NCBI GenBank assembly: GCA_021018815.1 | Contig: JAITYX010000088.1 | Span: forward strand, 2,176,041 to 2,240,040 | Direction of reading: 5' to 3' | Origin: Talinum fruticosum | Taxonomy: Eukaryota > Streptophyta > Magnoliopsida > Caryophyllales > Talinaceae | Length of the DNA: 64,000 nt | Shown here: piece by piece, positions 42,301-55,521 of the stretch | Position numbering within the stretch: the stretch's first letter is position 1 | Layout: the number at the start of each line of letters is the position of its first letter | The notes under the pieces: model-generated | Seen by the model: the letters and a program-made list of their open reading frames with translations, nothing else | Databases searched by the model: none | What the model was told of the DNA's origin: nothing | Position numbers and translations under genes: made by a program

Positions 42301-45300
42301 ATAAATTTATGTGAACGGCCAAGCTTTTTCATCTTCCAACACCGACGACAATAATTGGAAATTTCCTCGGATCGCTTAATTGAAAGTGGTTTTATGATAC
42401 TTGTGAGGGAAAATGAAAAATTTTAAAACTTATAATCAATTTATTTTAAAAATCTATTTGTTTTAAGATTTTTGAAAATAAAGAAATTTAATAAAAAAGT
42501 AATTAACAATAATAAATTGATAAACTAATTATTAATATGTTTCAAGACTGTAATGTGACAAAACTTATGAAGCAAAAAAAGTTAGCCAAAGTAACAAGTA
42601 TAGTGAAATAAAGGGAGCAATTTACAAGTTTATTTTATCTCTCTTTCATATCTTTCCACACCATATTGTGCAATTTTAAATAAAGTTTGGACTATGGGTT
42701 GTAGTGACATTTATCTATATAATTAAATGTATTTTTCAGGAATAACACATATTTTTCTAGGTTTTGTAATGCCATTGGTTGTTATGGATGCGTTAAGTAA
42801 ATATTAATTATTTAAACTCATTTTGTGATTATCGGAAGTGAGTTGCAGAGTTGGGAAGTAGAATGTGTAACTTTGTTTCAACATTTAAAATTTAGGATTT
42901 ATTTTAGGGTATTTAAACATTACAAAGCTCATCGTATTCCATGAACTATCTATATAATATAGCTCTAGAATCCCCTCCTAATTTATGTTTAGGAGAACGA
43001 CCACGCTTTTTCATCTTCCACCATTGGCGACAATAATTTGAAATTCCCTCCGATCGCTTAATTGAAAGTGGTTTTATGACGCTTGTGAGTGAATATTAAC
43101 TAAATTCAAAACTTAGAATAAATTTATGTTAAAAATCTATTTATTTGAAGATTTATTGAAAATAAAGAAATTTGATAAAGGAGGGTATAAAAAGTAATTA
43201 ATAATAATAAATTGATAAACTAATTATTAATAAGTTTGAAGTCGAGTAAAGTAAAATATATTATGAAACAAAAAAGTTATTCAAAGTAACAAGTATTGTG
43301 AAATAAAGGGGGCAATTTACAAGTTTATTTTATCTCTCTTTCATCTTTTTCCACACCATATTATGCAATTTTAGATAAAGTTTGGACGATGGGTTGTAGT
43401 GACATTTATCTACATAATTACATATATTTTTCAAGAATAACACATGTTTTTTCTAAGTTTTGTAGTTCTATTGGTTGTGATGGATGCATTAACTAAATAT
43501 TAATTATTTTCAACTCATTTTGTGAGTGTCGGAAGTGAGTTGCGGAGCTGGGGACTAGAATGTGTAACTTTGTTTCAACATTTAAAATTTAGGATTTATT
43601 TTAGGGTATTTAAACATTACAAAACTTATCGTATTCGATGAAAAATCTCTTCTATAGCTATGAAATCCCCACCAGATATAAATTTACGAGAATGGCCAAG
43701 CTTTTTCATCTTCCAACACCGACAACAATAATTGGAAATTACCTCGGATCGCTTAATTGAAAGTGGTTTTATGACGCTTGTGAGGGAAAATGAACAAAAT
43801 TTAAAACTTATAATAAATTTATTTTAAAAATTTAGTTGTTTTAAGATTTTACTGAAAATAAAGAAATTTAATAAAAAAAGTAATTAACAATAATAAATTG
43901 ATAAACTAATTATTAATATGTTTTAAGACTGTAAAGTTACATAACATATGAAGCAAAAAAGCTAGTCAAAGTAACAAGTATTGTGAAATAATGGGAGCAA
44001 TTTACAAGTTTATTTTATCTCTCTTTCATCTTTTTCCACACCATATTGTGCAATTTTAAATAAAGTTTTGACGATGGGTTGTAGTGACAATTATCTATAT
44101 AATAAAATGTATTTTTAAGGAATAACACATGTTTTTTCGATGTTTTGTAATGCCATTGGTTGTTATGGATGCGTTAAGTAAATATTAATTATTTTAAACT
44201 CATTTTGTGAGTCTCGGAAGACGAGTTGCAGAGTTGGAACTAGAATGTGTAACTTTGTTTCAACATTTAAAATTTAGGATTTATTTTAGGGTATTTAAAC
44301 ATTACAAAGCTCATCGTATTCCATGAACTATCTATTTTATAGCTCTAGAATCCCCTCCTGATTTAAGTTTAGGAGAATGACCATGCTTTTTCAGCTTCTA
44401 CCATTGGCGAGAATGATTTGAAATTGCCTCGGATCGCTTAATTGAAAGTGGTTTTATGACGCTTGTGAGGGAATATTAACTAAATTCAAAACTTATAATA
44501 AATTTGTGTTAAAAATCTATTTATTTGAGGATTTTATTGAAAATAAAGAAATTTGATACAGGAGAATATAAAAAGTAATTAATAATAATAACTCTATAAA
44601 CTAGTTACTAATAAGTTTCAAGTCGAGTAAAGTGAAAGATATTACGAAACAAAAAAATTTATTCAAAGTAACAAGTATTGTGAAATAAAGGGGGCAATTT
44701 ACAAGTTTATTTTATCTCTCTTTCATCTTTTTCCACACAATATTATGCAATTTTAAATAAAGTTAGGACGATGGGCTGTAGTGACATTTATTTATATAAT
44801 TACATGTATTTTCAAAGAATAACACATGTTTTTTCTATGTTTTGTAATTCCATTGGTTGTTATGGATGCATTAACTAAATATTAATTATTTTAAACTCAT
44901 TTTGTAAGTCTCGGAAGTGAGGTGCGGAGCGAGGAACTAAAATGTGTAACTTTGTTTCAACATTTAAAATTTAGGATTTATTTTAGGGTATTTAAACATT
45001 ACAAAGGTCATCGTATTCCATGAACAATCTCTTCTATATCTTTGAAATCCCCACCAGATACAAATTTAGGAGAACGACCGAACTTTTTCATCCTCCAACA
45101 CCGACGACAATAATTGGAAATTGCCTCGGATCGCTTAATTGAAAGTGATTTATGACGCTTGTGAGGGAAAATGAACAAAATTTAAAACTTATAATAAATT
45201 TATTTTAAAAATCTAATTGTTTTAAGATTTGATTGAAATAAAGAAATTTAATAAAAAAAAGTAATTAAGAATAATAAATTGATAAACTAATTATTAATAT

Positions 45301-47854
45301 GTTTTAAGACTGTAAAGTGGATGAACTTATGGAGCAAAAAATGTTGGTCAAAGTAACAAGTATTGTGAAATAATGGGAGCAATTTACAAGTTTATTTTAT
45401 CTCTCTTTCATCTTTTTCTACACCATATTGTGCAATTTTAAATAAAGTTTGGACGATGGGTTGTAGTGACATTTATCTATATAATTAAATGTATTTTTCA
45501 GGAATAACACATGTTTTTCCTAGGTTTTTTAATGCCATTGTTTGCTATGGATGCATTAAGTAAATATTAATTATTTTAAACTCATTTTGTGAGTCTCGAA
45601 AGTGAGTTGCGGAGCTGGGAACTAGAATGTGTAACTTTGTTTCAACATTTAAAATTTAGGATTTATTTTAGGGTATTTAAACATTACAAAGCTCATCGTA
45701 TTCCATGAACTATCTATTATATAGCTCTTGAATCCCCTCCTAATTTATGTTTAGGAGAATGACCACGCTTTTTCATCTTCCACCATTGGCGACACTAATT
45801 TGAAATTGCCTCCGATCGCTTAATTGAAAGTGGTTTTATGACGCTTGTGAAGGAATATTAACTAAATTCAAAACTTATAATAAATTTGTGTTAAAAATCT
45901 ATTTATTTGAAGATTTTATTGAAAATAAAGAAATTTGATAAAGGAGGATATAAAAAGTAATTAATAATAATAAATTGATAAACTAATTATGAATAAGTTT
46001 GAAGTAAGTAAAGTGAAAGATATTATAAAACAAAAAAAGTTATTCAGAGTAACAAGTATTGTGACGTAAAGGGGGCAATTTACAAGTTTATTTTATCTCT
46101 CTTTCATCTTTTCCGCACCATATTATGCAATTTTAAATAAAGTTTGGACGATGGGTCGTAGTGACGTTTATCTATATAATTACATGTATTTTTCAAGAAT
46201 AACACATGTTTTTCTAAGTTTTGTAATTCCATTGGTTGTTATGGATGCATTAACTAAATATTAATTATTTTAAACTCATTTTGTGTGTCTCGGAAGTGAG
46301 TTGTAGAGGTGGGAACTAGAATGTTTAACTTTGTTTCAACATTTAAAATTTAGGATTTATTTTAGGGTATTTAAACATTACAAAACTTATCGTATTCCAT
46401 GAACAATCTCTTCTATAGCTATGAAATCCCCACTAGATATAAATTTAGGAGAACGGCCAAGCTTTTTCATTTTCCAACACCGACGATGATAATTGGAAAT
46501 TGCCTCGGATCGCTTAATTGAAAGTGGTTTTATGACGCTTGTGAGGGAAAATGAACAAAATTTAAAACTTATAATAAATTTATTTTAAAAATCTAGTTGT
46601 TTTAAGATTTTATTGAAAATAAAGAAATTTAATAAAAAAGTAATTAACAATAATAAATTGATAAACTAATTATTAATATGTTTTAAGACTGTAAAGTGAC
46701 AGTAACTTATGAAGCAAAAAAGTTAGTCAAAGTAACAAGTATTGTGAAATAATGGGAGCAATTTACAAGTTTATTTTATCTCTCTTTCATCTTTTTCTAC
46801 ACCATATTGTGCAATTTTAAATAAAGTTTTGACGATGGGTTGTAGTAATAGATTATCTATATAATAAAATGTATTTTTAAGGAATAACACATGTTTTTCG
46901 ATGTTTTGTAAAGCCATTGGTTGTTATGGATGCGTTAAGTAAATATTAAATATTTTAAACTCATTTTGTGAGTCTCGGAAATAAGTTGCGAGTTGGGACC
47001 TAGAATGTGTAACTTGGTTTCAACATTTAAAATTTAGGATTTATTTTAGGGTATTTAAACATTACAAAGCTCATCGTATTTCATGAACTATCTATTTTAT
47101 AGCTCGGAATCCCGTCCTGATTTAAGTTTAGGAGAATGACAACGCTTTTTCATCTTCCACCACTGGCGACAATAATTTGAAATTGCCCGAGATCACTCAA
47201 TTGAAAGTGGTTTTATGACGCTTGTGAATGAATATTAACTAAATTCAAAACTTATAATAAATTTGTGCTAAAAATCTATTTATTTGAAGATTTTATTGAA
47301 AATAAAGAATTTTGCTAAAGGAGGATATAAAAAGTAATTAATAATAATAAATTTATAATCTAATTATTAATAAGTTTGAAGTCGAGTAAAGTGAAAGATA
47401 TTATGAAACAAAAAAGTTATTCAAAGTAACAACTATTGTGAAATAAAGGGGGCAATTTACAAGTTTATTTTATCTCTCTTTTATCTTTTTCCACACAATA
47501 TTATACAATTTTAAATAAAGTTAGGATGATGGGCTATAGTGACATTTATTTATATAATTATATGTATTTTCAAAGAATACCACATGTTTTTTTCTATGTT
47601 TTGTAATTCCATTGGCTGTTATGGATGCATTAACTAAATATTAATTATTTTAAACTTATTTTGTGTGTCTCGGAAGTAAGTTGCATAGCTGGGAACTAAT
47701 TTGTCTAACTTTGTTTCAACATTTAAAATTTAGGATGTATTTTAGGGTATTTAAACATTACAAAGCTCATCATATTCCATGAACAATCTTTTCTATAGCT
47801 CCGAAATCCCCACCGGATATAAATTTAGGAGGAAGACCAAGCTTTTTCATTTTC
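39345..47854. repeat. Satellite array block 3 (about 12 monomers, partly dimeric)
   Basis: Anchors are at 39612, 40307, 40996, then 42098 (one anchor lost by deletion), 42780, 43476, 44161, 44858, 45543, 46237, 46922 and 47617. From about 42.1 kb two monomer types alternate. Type A has GAGGGAAAATGAACAAAATT, AACAATAATAAATTG and GACAGAACTTATGAAGC. Type B has ATATTAACTAAATTCAAAAC, TTTGTGTTAAAAATCTATTT, AAAGGAGGATATAAAAAG and AATAAGTTTGAAGTC. The block ends in a type A monomer at the insertion of element 2. Confidence 0.97.
41460..41485. other. Deletion junction between two satellite monomers (~290 bp lost)
   Basis: GTAAAGTCACGGA jumps to GTTGGGAACTAG. The first normally continues TATTATGAAAC, and the second is normally preceded by GAGTTGC(G)GA. 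A CGGA microhomology fits the join. Two anchors are 1,102 bp apart here rather than about 1,390. Confidence 0.82.
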
Positions 47855-48483
47855 CGTAACGCCCTCGATTACCATTACTTAATAATTCCCTAATCCGAGA
47901 ATATTAGGTAAGGTCGCAGCGGAAGTTTAACGACCGAAGGTGTTATCGCCGCCCTAATAGAAGGACCAGGCTGAGTTAAAATACCATAATAAACGGTGTC
48001 TACCGATTATGTTACATATTTACAGATATTAGTGGCCATTACAACGATCCGCTATAGGAATTATGCAACATTTAATTACAACCCAAGGTCAACCCCAAAA
48101 TTAGCAAGGATGAGAATCACTCGTGAGCATCTAACCCATCACACCACCATGACAATGAAGTATCCAGCTAAGTCTTGCTCCCGTCGAGCTTCTTAAGTGC
48201 AGGGCTGTTCACGAAGCTTTTCCTAAAAACAAAAACATCAAAATAATTCGAAAAATGAGTCGAAACTCAGTATTAACATTCCTGCACGATCAAATAATTT
48301 TGAAACACATTGATTGAGCGCGCGCATTTCAATTCATTTTAGTTTGAAATCGGGGAGAGAATATAATTAAAACTTGCTTGCCGGTTATTATCCGAAAGTG
48401 GAACCCCTTGATAATTGATACGATCTTAGTAAGGTGCACACCTCCCGGGCCGACCGAGAACCCGAGTTGAAGCCGCGCGGGTT

Positions 48484-48542
48484 GGGCATAAGCCCCGATT
48501 ATTGATAATTGATGGGCATAAGCCACGATAATTGATAATTGG
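48484..48542. repeat. 31-bp tandem repeat x2 in element 2
   Basis: The unit GGCATAAGCC(C/A)CGAT(T)ATTGATAATTG occurs twice in succession (about 48,484-48,511 and 48,513-48,542). Confidence 0.8.
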
Positions 48543-49769
48543 GCGGGGACCGCTTGATTAGGTGGCAAAACTTGATTTGCGAATGATTCATTATTAGTTA
48601 TATATATGAGAAATGTTGAGATTTGATGAAACATGTGAGTTTTCAAAAGGTACGAGCAATGAACGTACCTGAACCGGGAATGTTTGTTTCTCCCATTTTT
48701 ATAAAAGTTTAAGTTACCGACTATCCGACAACCGAAGTGACCTCGGTTACTGTTTTAAATAGATTTCCATTGTTAATAATGTTTTTCTTGAGTTTTAATA
48801 CTTGAATTCGTATAAGTATTGGTGCCTTACTTCATTTTCTATATTTGTTACACAATCAGGTAAACTACGTTTCCCTTACACAACTTCACTGCATTAGTTA
48901 CGTTTTGATCATGGACAACAACGTCTACTAACTAAAGGAGTCGATTAAGCTAATCGAGATAACTAATGTTATTTATGTAATTCAGTTCATTTGTTGGCGT
49001 GAATTGAAAAGGTGTATATATATATACATGTATGATCAATCACTTGTCATTATTATATTTATTAAAAAGATGTGAAACATGCTCTTAATAATTCTTATTA
49101 TTGTTACCCACATTGTTGTTGTCATTACTATTAGCATTATTATTATTATTCTTATTTGATGCAACTAATTCGATTAATTTGCCAGCTCAACTTATCTTTC
49201 GATCCTCATTCCCAACGTAATTTCTTTATTCCTCCTTTCATCGAATTCAAACCCATAGCTAAATGATTACTTAATCCACCAATGCCTTCCCATAGGAAGG
49301 CTTCACCATTAACCAAATTGCTCAAACTTCATACATATATCAATTTAAGGTCATGAGCATTATTTTCACAACAAAATTCACATTCACAATCACAATTAGG
49401 CAACTTAATGCTCCAAGTTTTCTTTACGTCTCTACATTTACACGTTAGCTAGTTTAGTTTCTACATGTACTCGCCCTTCGTTTGCTCAATATATGCATTC
49501 CCCAAAATATCCGAATTCATCCAATTACTCAATTATATAACAAAACATCCCTAATCCCATTCTCTAAATTATAATTTCCCAAAAGAAATCACATTTATAC
49601 ACAATCAATGCATCAACTGCCACCCCTCCATCATCCATACCAATCTGAATTTTCCCAATCAATCCTCGGATTCACTCAACAACACATTTATAAATCATAC
49701 ACTTCAAATTACTATCACAACTACTTAAATAAATAAGGAACTTGGTAATTTAGGGTTTAGTGTTTTACC

Positions 49770-50125
49770 TCCAAATTCGGGGAGAAGGAGTTCGGAAGAC
49801 GAGCAGGGCGGTGGGTGCGGCGGCTGCACCGGAAACCACTTGGCGAGGCGGCGACGAACTCCGGCGGCCGCTACGGCTGGGGTTGGCTGCCAAGCGAACC
49901 GCGACAGAGGAACCGGGAGGCAGGGGAGCAGGCGCGGTAAGAGAGGGAGAAGGGAGGTAGCGAGCGCGGCAGCGAGAGGAAGGAGGGAGAGCGAAGGTCG
50001 GCGCCGGTCCTCTGGCCGGCGTCGCCGCGCTCGGTGACCGGAGGTGGCGCCGCGGGGAAGGGAAAGGCAGGGGAGGACGGGAGGGTAGAGGAACGGGAAG
50101 AGCGAGAGGAAGAAGCAAGTGAGGA
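49770..50125 (-). other. GC-rich leader of element 2
   Basis: A GC-rich block with CT-rich start on the minus strand, equivalent to 25,250-25,620 in element 1. It gives Arg-, Pro- and Ser-rich frames on both strands (for example 49725-50147) that I do not accept as genes because they follow the base composition and match no family. Between 48,700 and 49,760 I see AT-rich DNA only. Confidence 0.4.
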
Positions 50126-50283
50126 GATTGAAATTGAAGTTGCCCAATTATTTGATCTTAACCGCCATTTTTTTCTACTTAATTTCGGATAAATGCTGTT
50201 TCGGATTTTTCTTTAAAAAATCTGGTTAATTTATTTCATTTTCATTTTTTTCTTTTCTACATTTATTTTTATATATTTATTTA

Positions 50284-50293
50284 GTTACTTATT

Positions 50294-50340
<47 letters not shown>
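50284..50340. repeat. (TTTA)n / (TTA)n microsatellite in element 2
   Basis: Four or so TTTA units are followed by about thirteen TTA units. It sits about 210 bp inside the 5' end of the element, as the (TA)n tract does in element 1. Confidence 0.95.
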
Positions 50341-50552
50341 TTTTTAATTTTATTTTAATAATGGTGTTCACAAATTATAACCTTATTATGAGATTTTTAT
50401 TAGGGCCACTTCATAGCCTTAACTGCATAACGCATGTATAAAAATAATTTAAATATAAAATATCGAATTGAAATGCACGTGCTCAATCATATAAATCTTG
50501 TAATTAATGAATTAATTAAATAAACAATGTGGTTTAGGGTCGGGTTGTTACA

Positions 50553-51320
50553 TCTTCCAACACCGACGACAATAATTGGAAATTGCCTCGGATCGCTTAA
50601 TTGAAAGTGGTTTTATGACGCTTGTGAGGGAAAATGAACAAAATTTAAGACTTATAATAAATTTATTTTAAAAATCTAATTGTTTTTAAGATTTTATTGA
50701 AAATAAAGAAATTTAATAAAAAAAGTGATTAACAATAATAAATTGATAAACTAATTATGAATATGTTTTAAGACTGTAAAGTGACAGAACTTATGCAGCA
50801 AAAAAGTTAGTCAAAGTAACAAGTATTGTGAAATAATGGGAGCAATTTACAAGTTTATTTTATCTCTCTTTCATCTTTTTCTACACCATAGTGTGCAATT
50901 TTAAATAAAGTTTGGACGATGGGTTGTAGTGACATTTATGTATATAATTAAATGTATTTTTAGGAATAACACATGTTTTTTCTAGGTTTTGTAATGCCAT
51001 TGGTTGTTATGGATGCGTTAAGTAACTATTAATTATTTTAAACTCATTTTGTGAGTCTCGGAAGTGAGTTGCAGAGCTGGGAACTAGAATGTGTAACTTT
51101 GTTTCAACATTTAAAATTTAGGATCTATTTTAGGGTATTTAAACATTACAAAGCTCATCGTATTTCATCAACTATCTATTTTATAGCTCCGGAATCCCGT
51201 CCTGATTTAAGTTTAGGAGAATGACCACACTTTTTCATCTTCCACCACTGGCGACAATAATTTGAAATTCCCTCAAGTCGCTTAATTGAAAGTGGTTTTA
51301 TGATGCTTGTGAGGTAATAT
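50553..51320. repeat. Satellite array block 4 (about 1.1 monomers)
   Basis: Completes the type A monomer split by element 2 and continues into a type B monomer (anchor at 51005, with the type B word GCCATTGGTTGTTATGGATG). It ends at GGTAATAT (51313-51320), the target duplication of the hAT element. Confidence 0.97.
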
Positions 51321-51640
51321 TAGACTCGGCAAAACCGACCCGAACCGACATCCGAAACAGTTGAACCGATTTTGACACGAAAACCGAAATGAACCGACCG
51401 AACCAACTTGAACCGAACCGACCCGAAATGTGATCAACCCGATTCAAACCCGAACCGAAACGACCCGAAACCGAAACCAACCCAAAACATAATTGACCCG
51501 ATTATGACCGAACCGAATCGGACCGAACCGAATCGACCCGAACCGAATCGGACCCGAACCGAATTTGACCCGAACCGGAATAAAAGTGACCCGAACCCGA
51601 CCCGACCCGGCTTGAATTTGAATTTAACCCAACTCACATT
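51321..51640. repeat. hAT left subterminal repeats
   Basis: Repeated GACCCGAACCGA-type words in near-tandem after the terminal repeat. Such motifs at both ends are transposase binding sites in Ac-type elements. The frames they open (51408-51650 and the reverse) are only Asn/Pro/Thr or Gly/Phe repeats and are not genes. Confidence 0.85.
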
Positions 51641-52488
51641 TTTTTGGTAAGTCTCTCAAGATGGACTTTTATGCTTGTAAATGTGTAATGGTACAAATAA
51701 TTTTGATCGACCTCAAATCCTATTCAAGCAAATCCATACCAAGGGATAGTGGTGGACCCGATAATATTGTATTGTACATTATTCTTATAAATTATAATAA
51801 GTCGTTCCAAATTTTGAACAAACGTTGATTATGTGTGAAACTAGCGTAATGATGCCACCTGTGAACATGATTTTTGGTGCAACACTAAGGACCTTTGAAA
51901 ATTATAAAATCAAATAAGATATCAATTCCCATTTCGATCGTAACAAACATGGTAATCTCCATAAACAACACCGACGGCAACACGCACAACACAACAAATC
52001 AACCACGGTCATCTCCATAAACTACATCAACGGCAACATGCACAACACAACAAATCAGTACAAAAGTACTAGAACATAACCTAATAACATATGATTCTCT
52101 AATAAAAATTACACAAGCTCATAATAGTATGTAATTAGTTTTTACATATAAAAGATTACTACTTAGAGAGTTAGTTGTGTAATAGATTGATCATTTTTCT
52201 TCATTCTTCTTATCTCGCATCAATGGAGCAAAGCAAACGGCTCGCTTCGCTTCAAAAACCTGTAATTTATTACAAATCAAATAAGATATAAATAGTGAAC
52301 TTAGCAACTTCGCAATATTAAAGAAACAAATGAACAATAGCAAATCAACTCAAACAAAAAGCACGAATAATAGTAAGAGTTATACATTAATTTCATTAGC
52401 GATAATTATTTTGAAGGAAGTGTACCTGTCTTAGGCTACTTAGCATTCATTCATCCAATCTACATAAGAGCCGATAAATTCCTCTTCA
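51641..52488. repeat. hAT 3' region with ~59-bp direct duplication
   Basis: Within this noncoding stretch the segment ATCTCCATAAAC(A)AC(A/T)... CAACACAACAAATCA occurs twice, at about 51,955-52,000 and 52,011-52,057, with the words ACGGCAAC and GCACAACACAACAAATCA. The rest is AT-rich and probably 3' untranslated or flanking sequence of the transposase gene. Confidence 0.6.
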
Positions 52489-54679
52489 TCATTGGCTAAA
52501 GTTCAAACCATCAAACAACAACTCATATGTTAATAAAAATAGGGACAAAAGCATATTAGTTACGAAAAATATAAATAGAAGGAAAAATAAAGCAAAACAC
52601 TTACAATCAAAACCATACAACCAACTTCGAGTAGTTATCAAAGCTTCCACATTTTCAGGAATGAAAGAGCTTTTCCATTTGTTCAAAATCCTACCACCAA
52701 TGCTAAAGGTTGATTCTGAAGCAACCGTAGTAAGTGGCACACTCAATATATCACTAGCCATAAGAGAGAGTTCTTTATACTTTTCAGAATTTTCTTTCCA
52801 AAAAGATAGAACATTCAACTCTCTTTGCGCTCCATCTTAGGATCTTCCAAATATCTATCAAGCATTGTCTTTTGATTGGTGAAAGAATCATCACCAAATT
52901 CATCATTATCGAAATCCTACAAAATTACAATTAGTAACATAATTATATCTTCAATAATCAATTAAAATAAATAATGTTAATGTATAAGGTAAATAAAAAA
53001 ATACATACATCTAAATAATTGAACTTTCGCTTGCGAGGTGGAGATTTCAAACTTTGGGAAACGCCGGTTGAAGATAGTGATGATGATGCCATATTAGATG
53101 AAGGACTAGCACAATTGGTGTACTCTCTAAGAAGAACCTCTAACTTAGCAATCACTTGATTCACCTTAAAAGTTGCAACTTCTTCACTTCCATACAACTT
53201 TTTGTAACAATATTTCAAAAGCACTTTTTGCATCGGGGATCAAGAAGTGTAGCAAAAGAAAACAACAAAGTATATTCACTCCAATACTTGTCAAACTTTG
53301 CCTTCATATTTCGCACCATGTGTTTAATCACTTCATCCCTACTTTCCGATTGCTCTTTTAGGAACATATCTATCTTCCATACATTTTCAAAATACAAATT
53401 TGCCGTCGGATACCGACTACCGGAGAACATTTCAGTAATTTCACAAAAAGGACCAAGAAGTTCATGAATTCTTTCAACTCTTTCCCATTCATCATCCGAA
53501 GGAAAACTCGTATAAGAAGAATCAGTGAGGTAAAAGTGCTTAAAAGCTTTGCGATAGATAAGTGCTCTATCAATCATAAAGTATGTCGAATTCCATCTAG
53601 TAGGAACATCTAACCATAAGGCTTTGGTTTCCTTAATCTCACCTCGTTCCACACAAGCCTTAAAATGCAATTTCCTACTCTCCGATCCTTTGATATACTT
53701 TACAGTTTCTCTAATCTTAACCACACAATCATCAATTGCCTTCAAACCATCTTTCACAATAAGATTTAAAATATGTGTCGCACATCGAACATGAAAATAT
53801 TCCCCAGTGCTCAACAAAGACCCCTTGTCCAAAAGTTTCAATTTCAAATCATCTTGCATTCTATCATTACTAGATGCATTGTCCAAAGTTAAGGAAAAGA
53901 CCTTATGCTCAATGCCCCAATCTACCAGACAAATGAAACACAATCTCACACAAAAGAGGGCCTGTATGGGGTGGTTCCACATGACGAAAATTCAAGACTT
54001 TACTATGCAACTTCCAATTAGAATCCACATAATGAGCAGTCAAACACAAATATCCCTCGGTTTGACAAGAAGTCCATAAATCACAAGTTAAAGAAATTCG
54101 CCCGGAAGTGAAAGCAAAGTATCTTTTAGTTTCTTTTTAATTGAGCATGCAATTTCGGACAATCTGCTTTTGCGGTATTCCTAGTTATAGTTACAACGTT
54201 GTTGTTCGAGATATGCATGAATTTCCCTATTTCCTTGGTGTTCAACCCATGAAAAACTATAGCCATGCCTTATGATTGCCTTAGCTACCAATTCACGATA
54301 AACATGTTGATTAAACCTGATAGGTTGGTTTGAAGCCTCTTGAGCAACCTTTGCTTCTAGATATGGTTTGAACTTGTCAAGATGTGTTCTTCATGTTGCT
54401 AGTTCCATACCTTGAGTCTCGCTAAAAAGTCCTTGATTCGCAATGTCTACAAGTTGCTCGCTTCTTCCCATCCGTGGATGCGGATGCGGGTATTACCACA
54501 TACTCTAGCCATACTCGCACTTCTAGGTCCACCAACATTAGTAATTGTGGAAGTATGCACGCTGCCTTGATTATTTGACTCCTCGTTCAAGTCAATATGG
54601 ACATCAATTGGATTGTCATCATCAATGTCAAAGAAACATCCACCATCTTCACCATCTAATTCCATAACTCCCTATGAAC
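52489..54679 (-). pseudogene. hAT transposase, frameshifted
   Basis: Pieces on the minus strand from the start: MELDGEDGGCFFDIDDDNPI (54665), acidic N-terminus; then in other frames HLDKFKPYL, FNQHVYRELVAKAIIRHG and SFSWVEH (about 54,390-54,230); then a long frame (53982-53215) with VFSLTLDNASSND (second catalytic Asp region), CATHILNLIVKDGLK and LDVPTRWNSTYFM, and LLDPR; then YCYKKLYG (53233-52958) in the next frame; then, after an intron, the C-terminal hATC dimerisation domain with MASDILSVPLTTVASESTFS and GGRILNKWKSS (52818-52489). A BED zinc finger, usual near the N-terminus, is not found. Frameshifts near 54,460, 54,190, 53,220 and 52,825 break it. It catalysed excision and insertion of the element. 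Confidence 0.9.
52917..53008 (-). other. Intron in the hAT transposase gene (92 bp)
   Basis: On the minus strand TTAGAT|GTATGTAT is a donor and TTTTGTAG|GATTTCG an acceptor. Splicing keeps the frame from FNYLD into DFDNDEFGDDS, which then leads into the hATC domain. The intron is T-rich as usual in plants. Confidence 0.7.
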
Positions 54680-55521
54680 TGTGCAATAATAAGTTTAACA
54701 AAAATAAGAAATCAAACATTACAACAATATACTTGGAAAAATGCAGGTTATTGGTCTAGTACCAATGAGGAATAATACTTGTTTATAAAGAACTGATATA
54801 CTCATATGCCGTATATTAAGAATTGATGGAGGCTGCATATGCACTATAGCTCTGCTGATAGAATTTCCTTCCATTTCATCATACTACCGATGTTAGTGAT
54901 TTGATATGCTTCTAAGTACCTTCATGGTTTGAAAATGATTACTTGATGTTAAGTTTAGAATGCTAATAATTTCATTGCCTTCTTAGCTTTTAGTATGTGA
55001 TGTTAATTTCGCATCTTGGAACCTAAAGAGCAGGGCGGGTACTCTTGGCTTCGGGTAGTGAGCAATATTGGACGTGGATCTATCAACTTTGTTACATGTA
55101 TATTCATAAACTAGCATGCCTTTCTTTTTACGGAAGAGACACATAATTTCTCAAATTATCAGAATTCACAACTATTCATCAATAAGAAGACATTACTTAA
55201 GTAGCGAGTAAGCATAAGTCTTATAGCTATATAAAGAATGTAAAAAACGAAAGAAGCATAGGTCTCAAAGTGTGCAATGGCTATTTGTAATAAACATTAG
55301 AAAAACAACAAGGCATCAAAATCCGAGGATCACATTCACGGAAAATTTACCAGTCATATTACAATTTACACAAACACCCGGAACAAACTAAACCAAAATT
55401 AAGCATGCAGTATACATCAAAATGAAATCAGCATTAGCCAATTTGAAGGAAATTACCAATAAATCAGTCAAAATATGAAATTAACATAACATTCAAATTG
55501 ATAAACCCTTGGAAACCTTAC
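54680..55521 (-). other. Probable intron in the 5' leader of the hAT gene (842 bp)
   Basis: ACAAG|GTAAGG at 55521 is a strong donor on the minus strand, and TTGCACAG at 54680 is an acceptor 14 bp upstream of the first ATG (54665). I infer a leader intron. The interior is AT-rich with no other feature. Confidence 0.5.

Larger units (their letters stand above)
47855..50552 (-). mobile_element. TGTAAC...GTTACA element 2 (2,698 bp), opposite orientation
   Basis: The left end reads CGTAACGCCCTCG and the right end GGGTTGTTACA; the reverse complement starts TGTAACAACCCGACCC. A 5-bp duplication, TTTTC/TCTTC with one mismatch, flanks it (47850-47854, 50553-50557). Excision restores a monomer spacing of 685, exactly as expected for this A/B step. 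On the minus strand it has the same layout as element 1: (ATT)n, GC-rich leader, AT-rich body. No coding domain. Best reading: a solo LTR or LTR-derived unit of the same family as element 1. Confidence 0.72.

Noticed and set aside
49725..50147. 140-residue and overlapping frames in element 2
   Set aside because: Same composition effect as in element 1; four overlapping frames on both strands.
51408..51650. Asn/Pro/Arg repeat protein
   Set aside because: It is a translation of hAT subterminal ACCCGAACCGA motifs.
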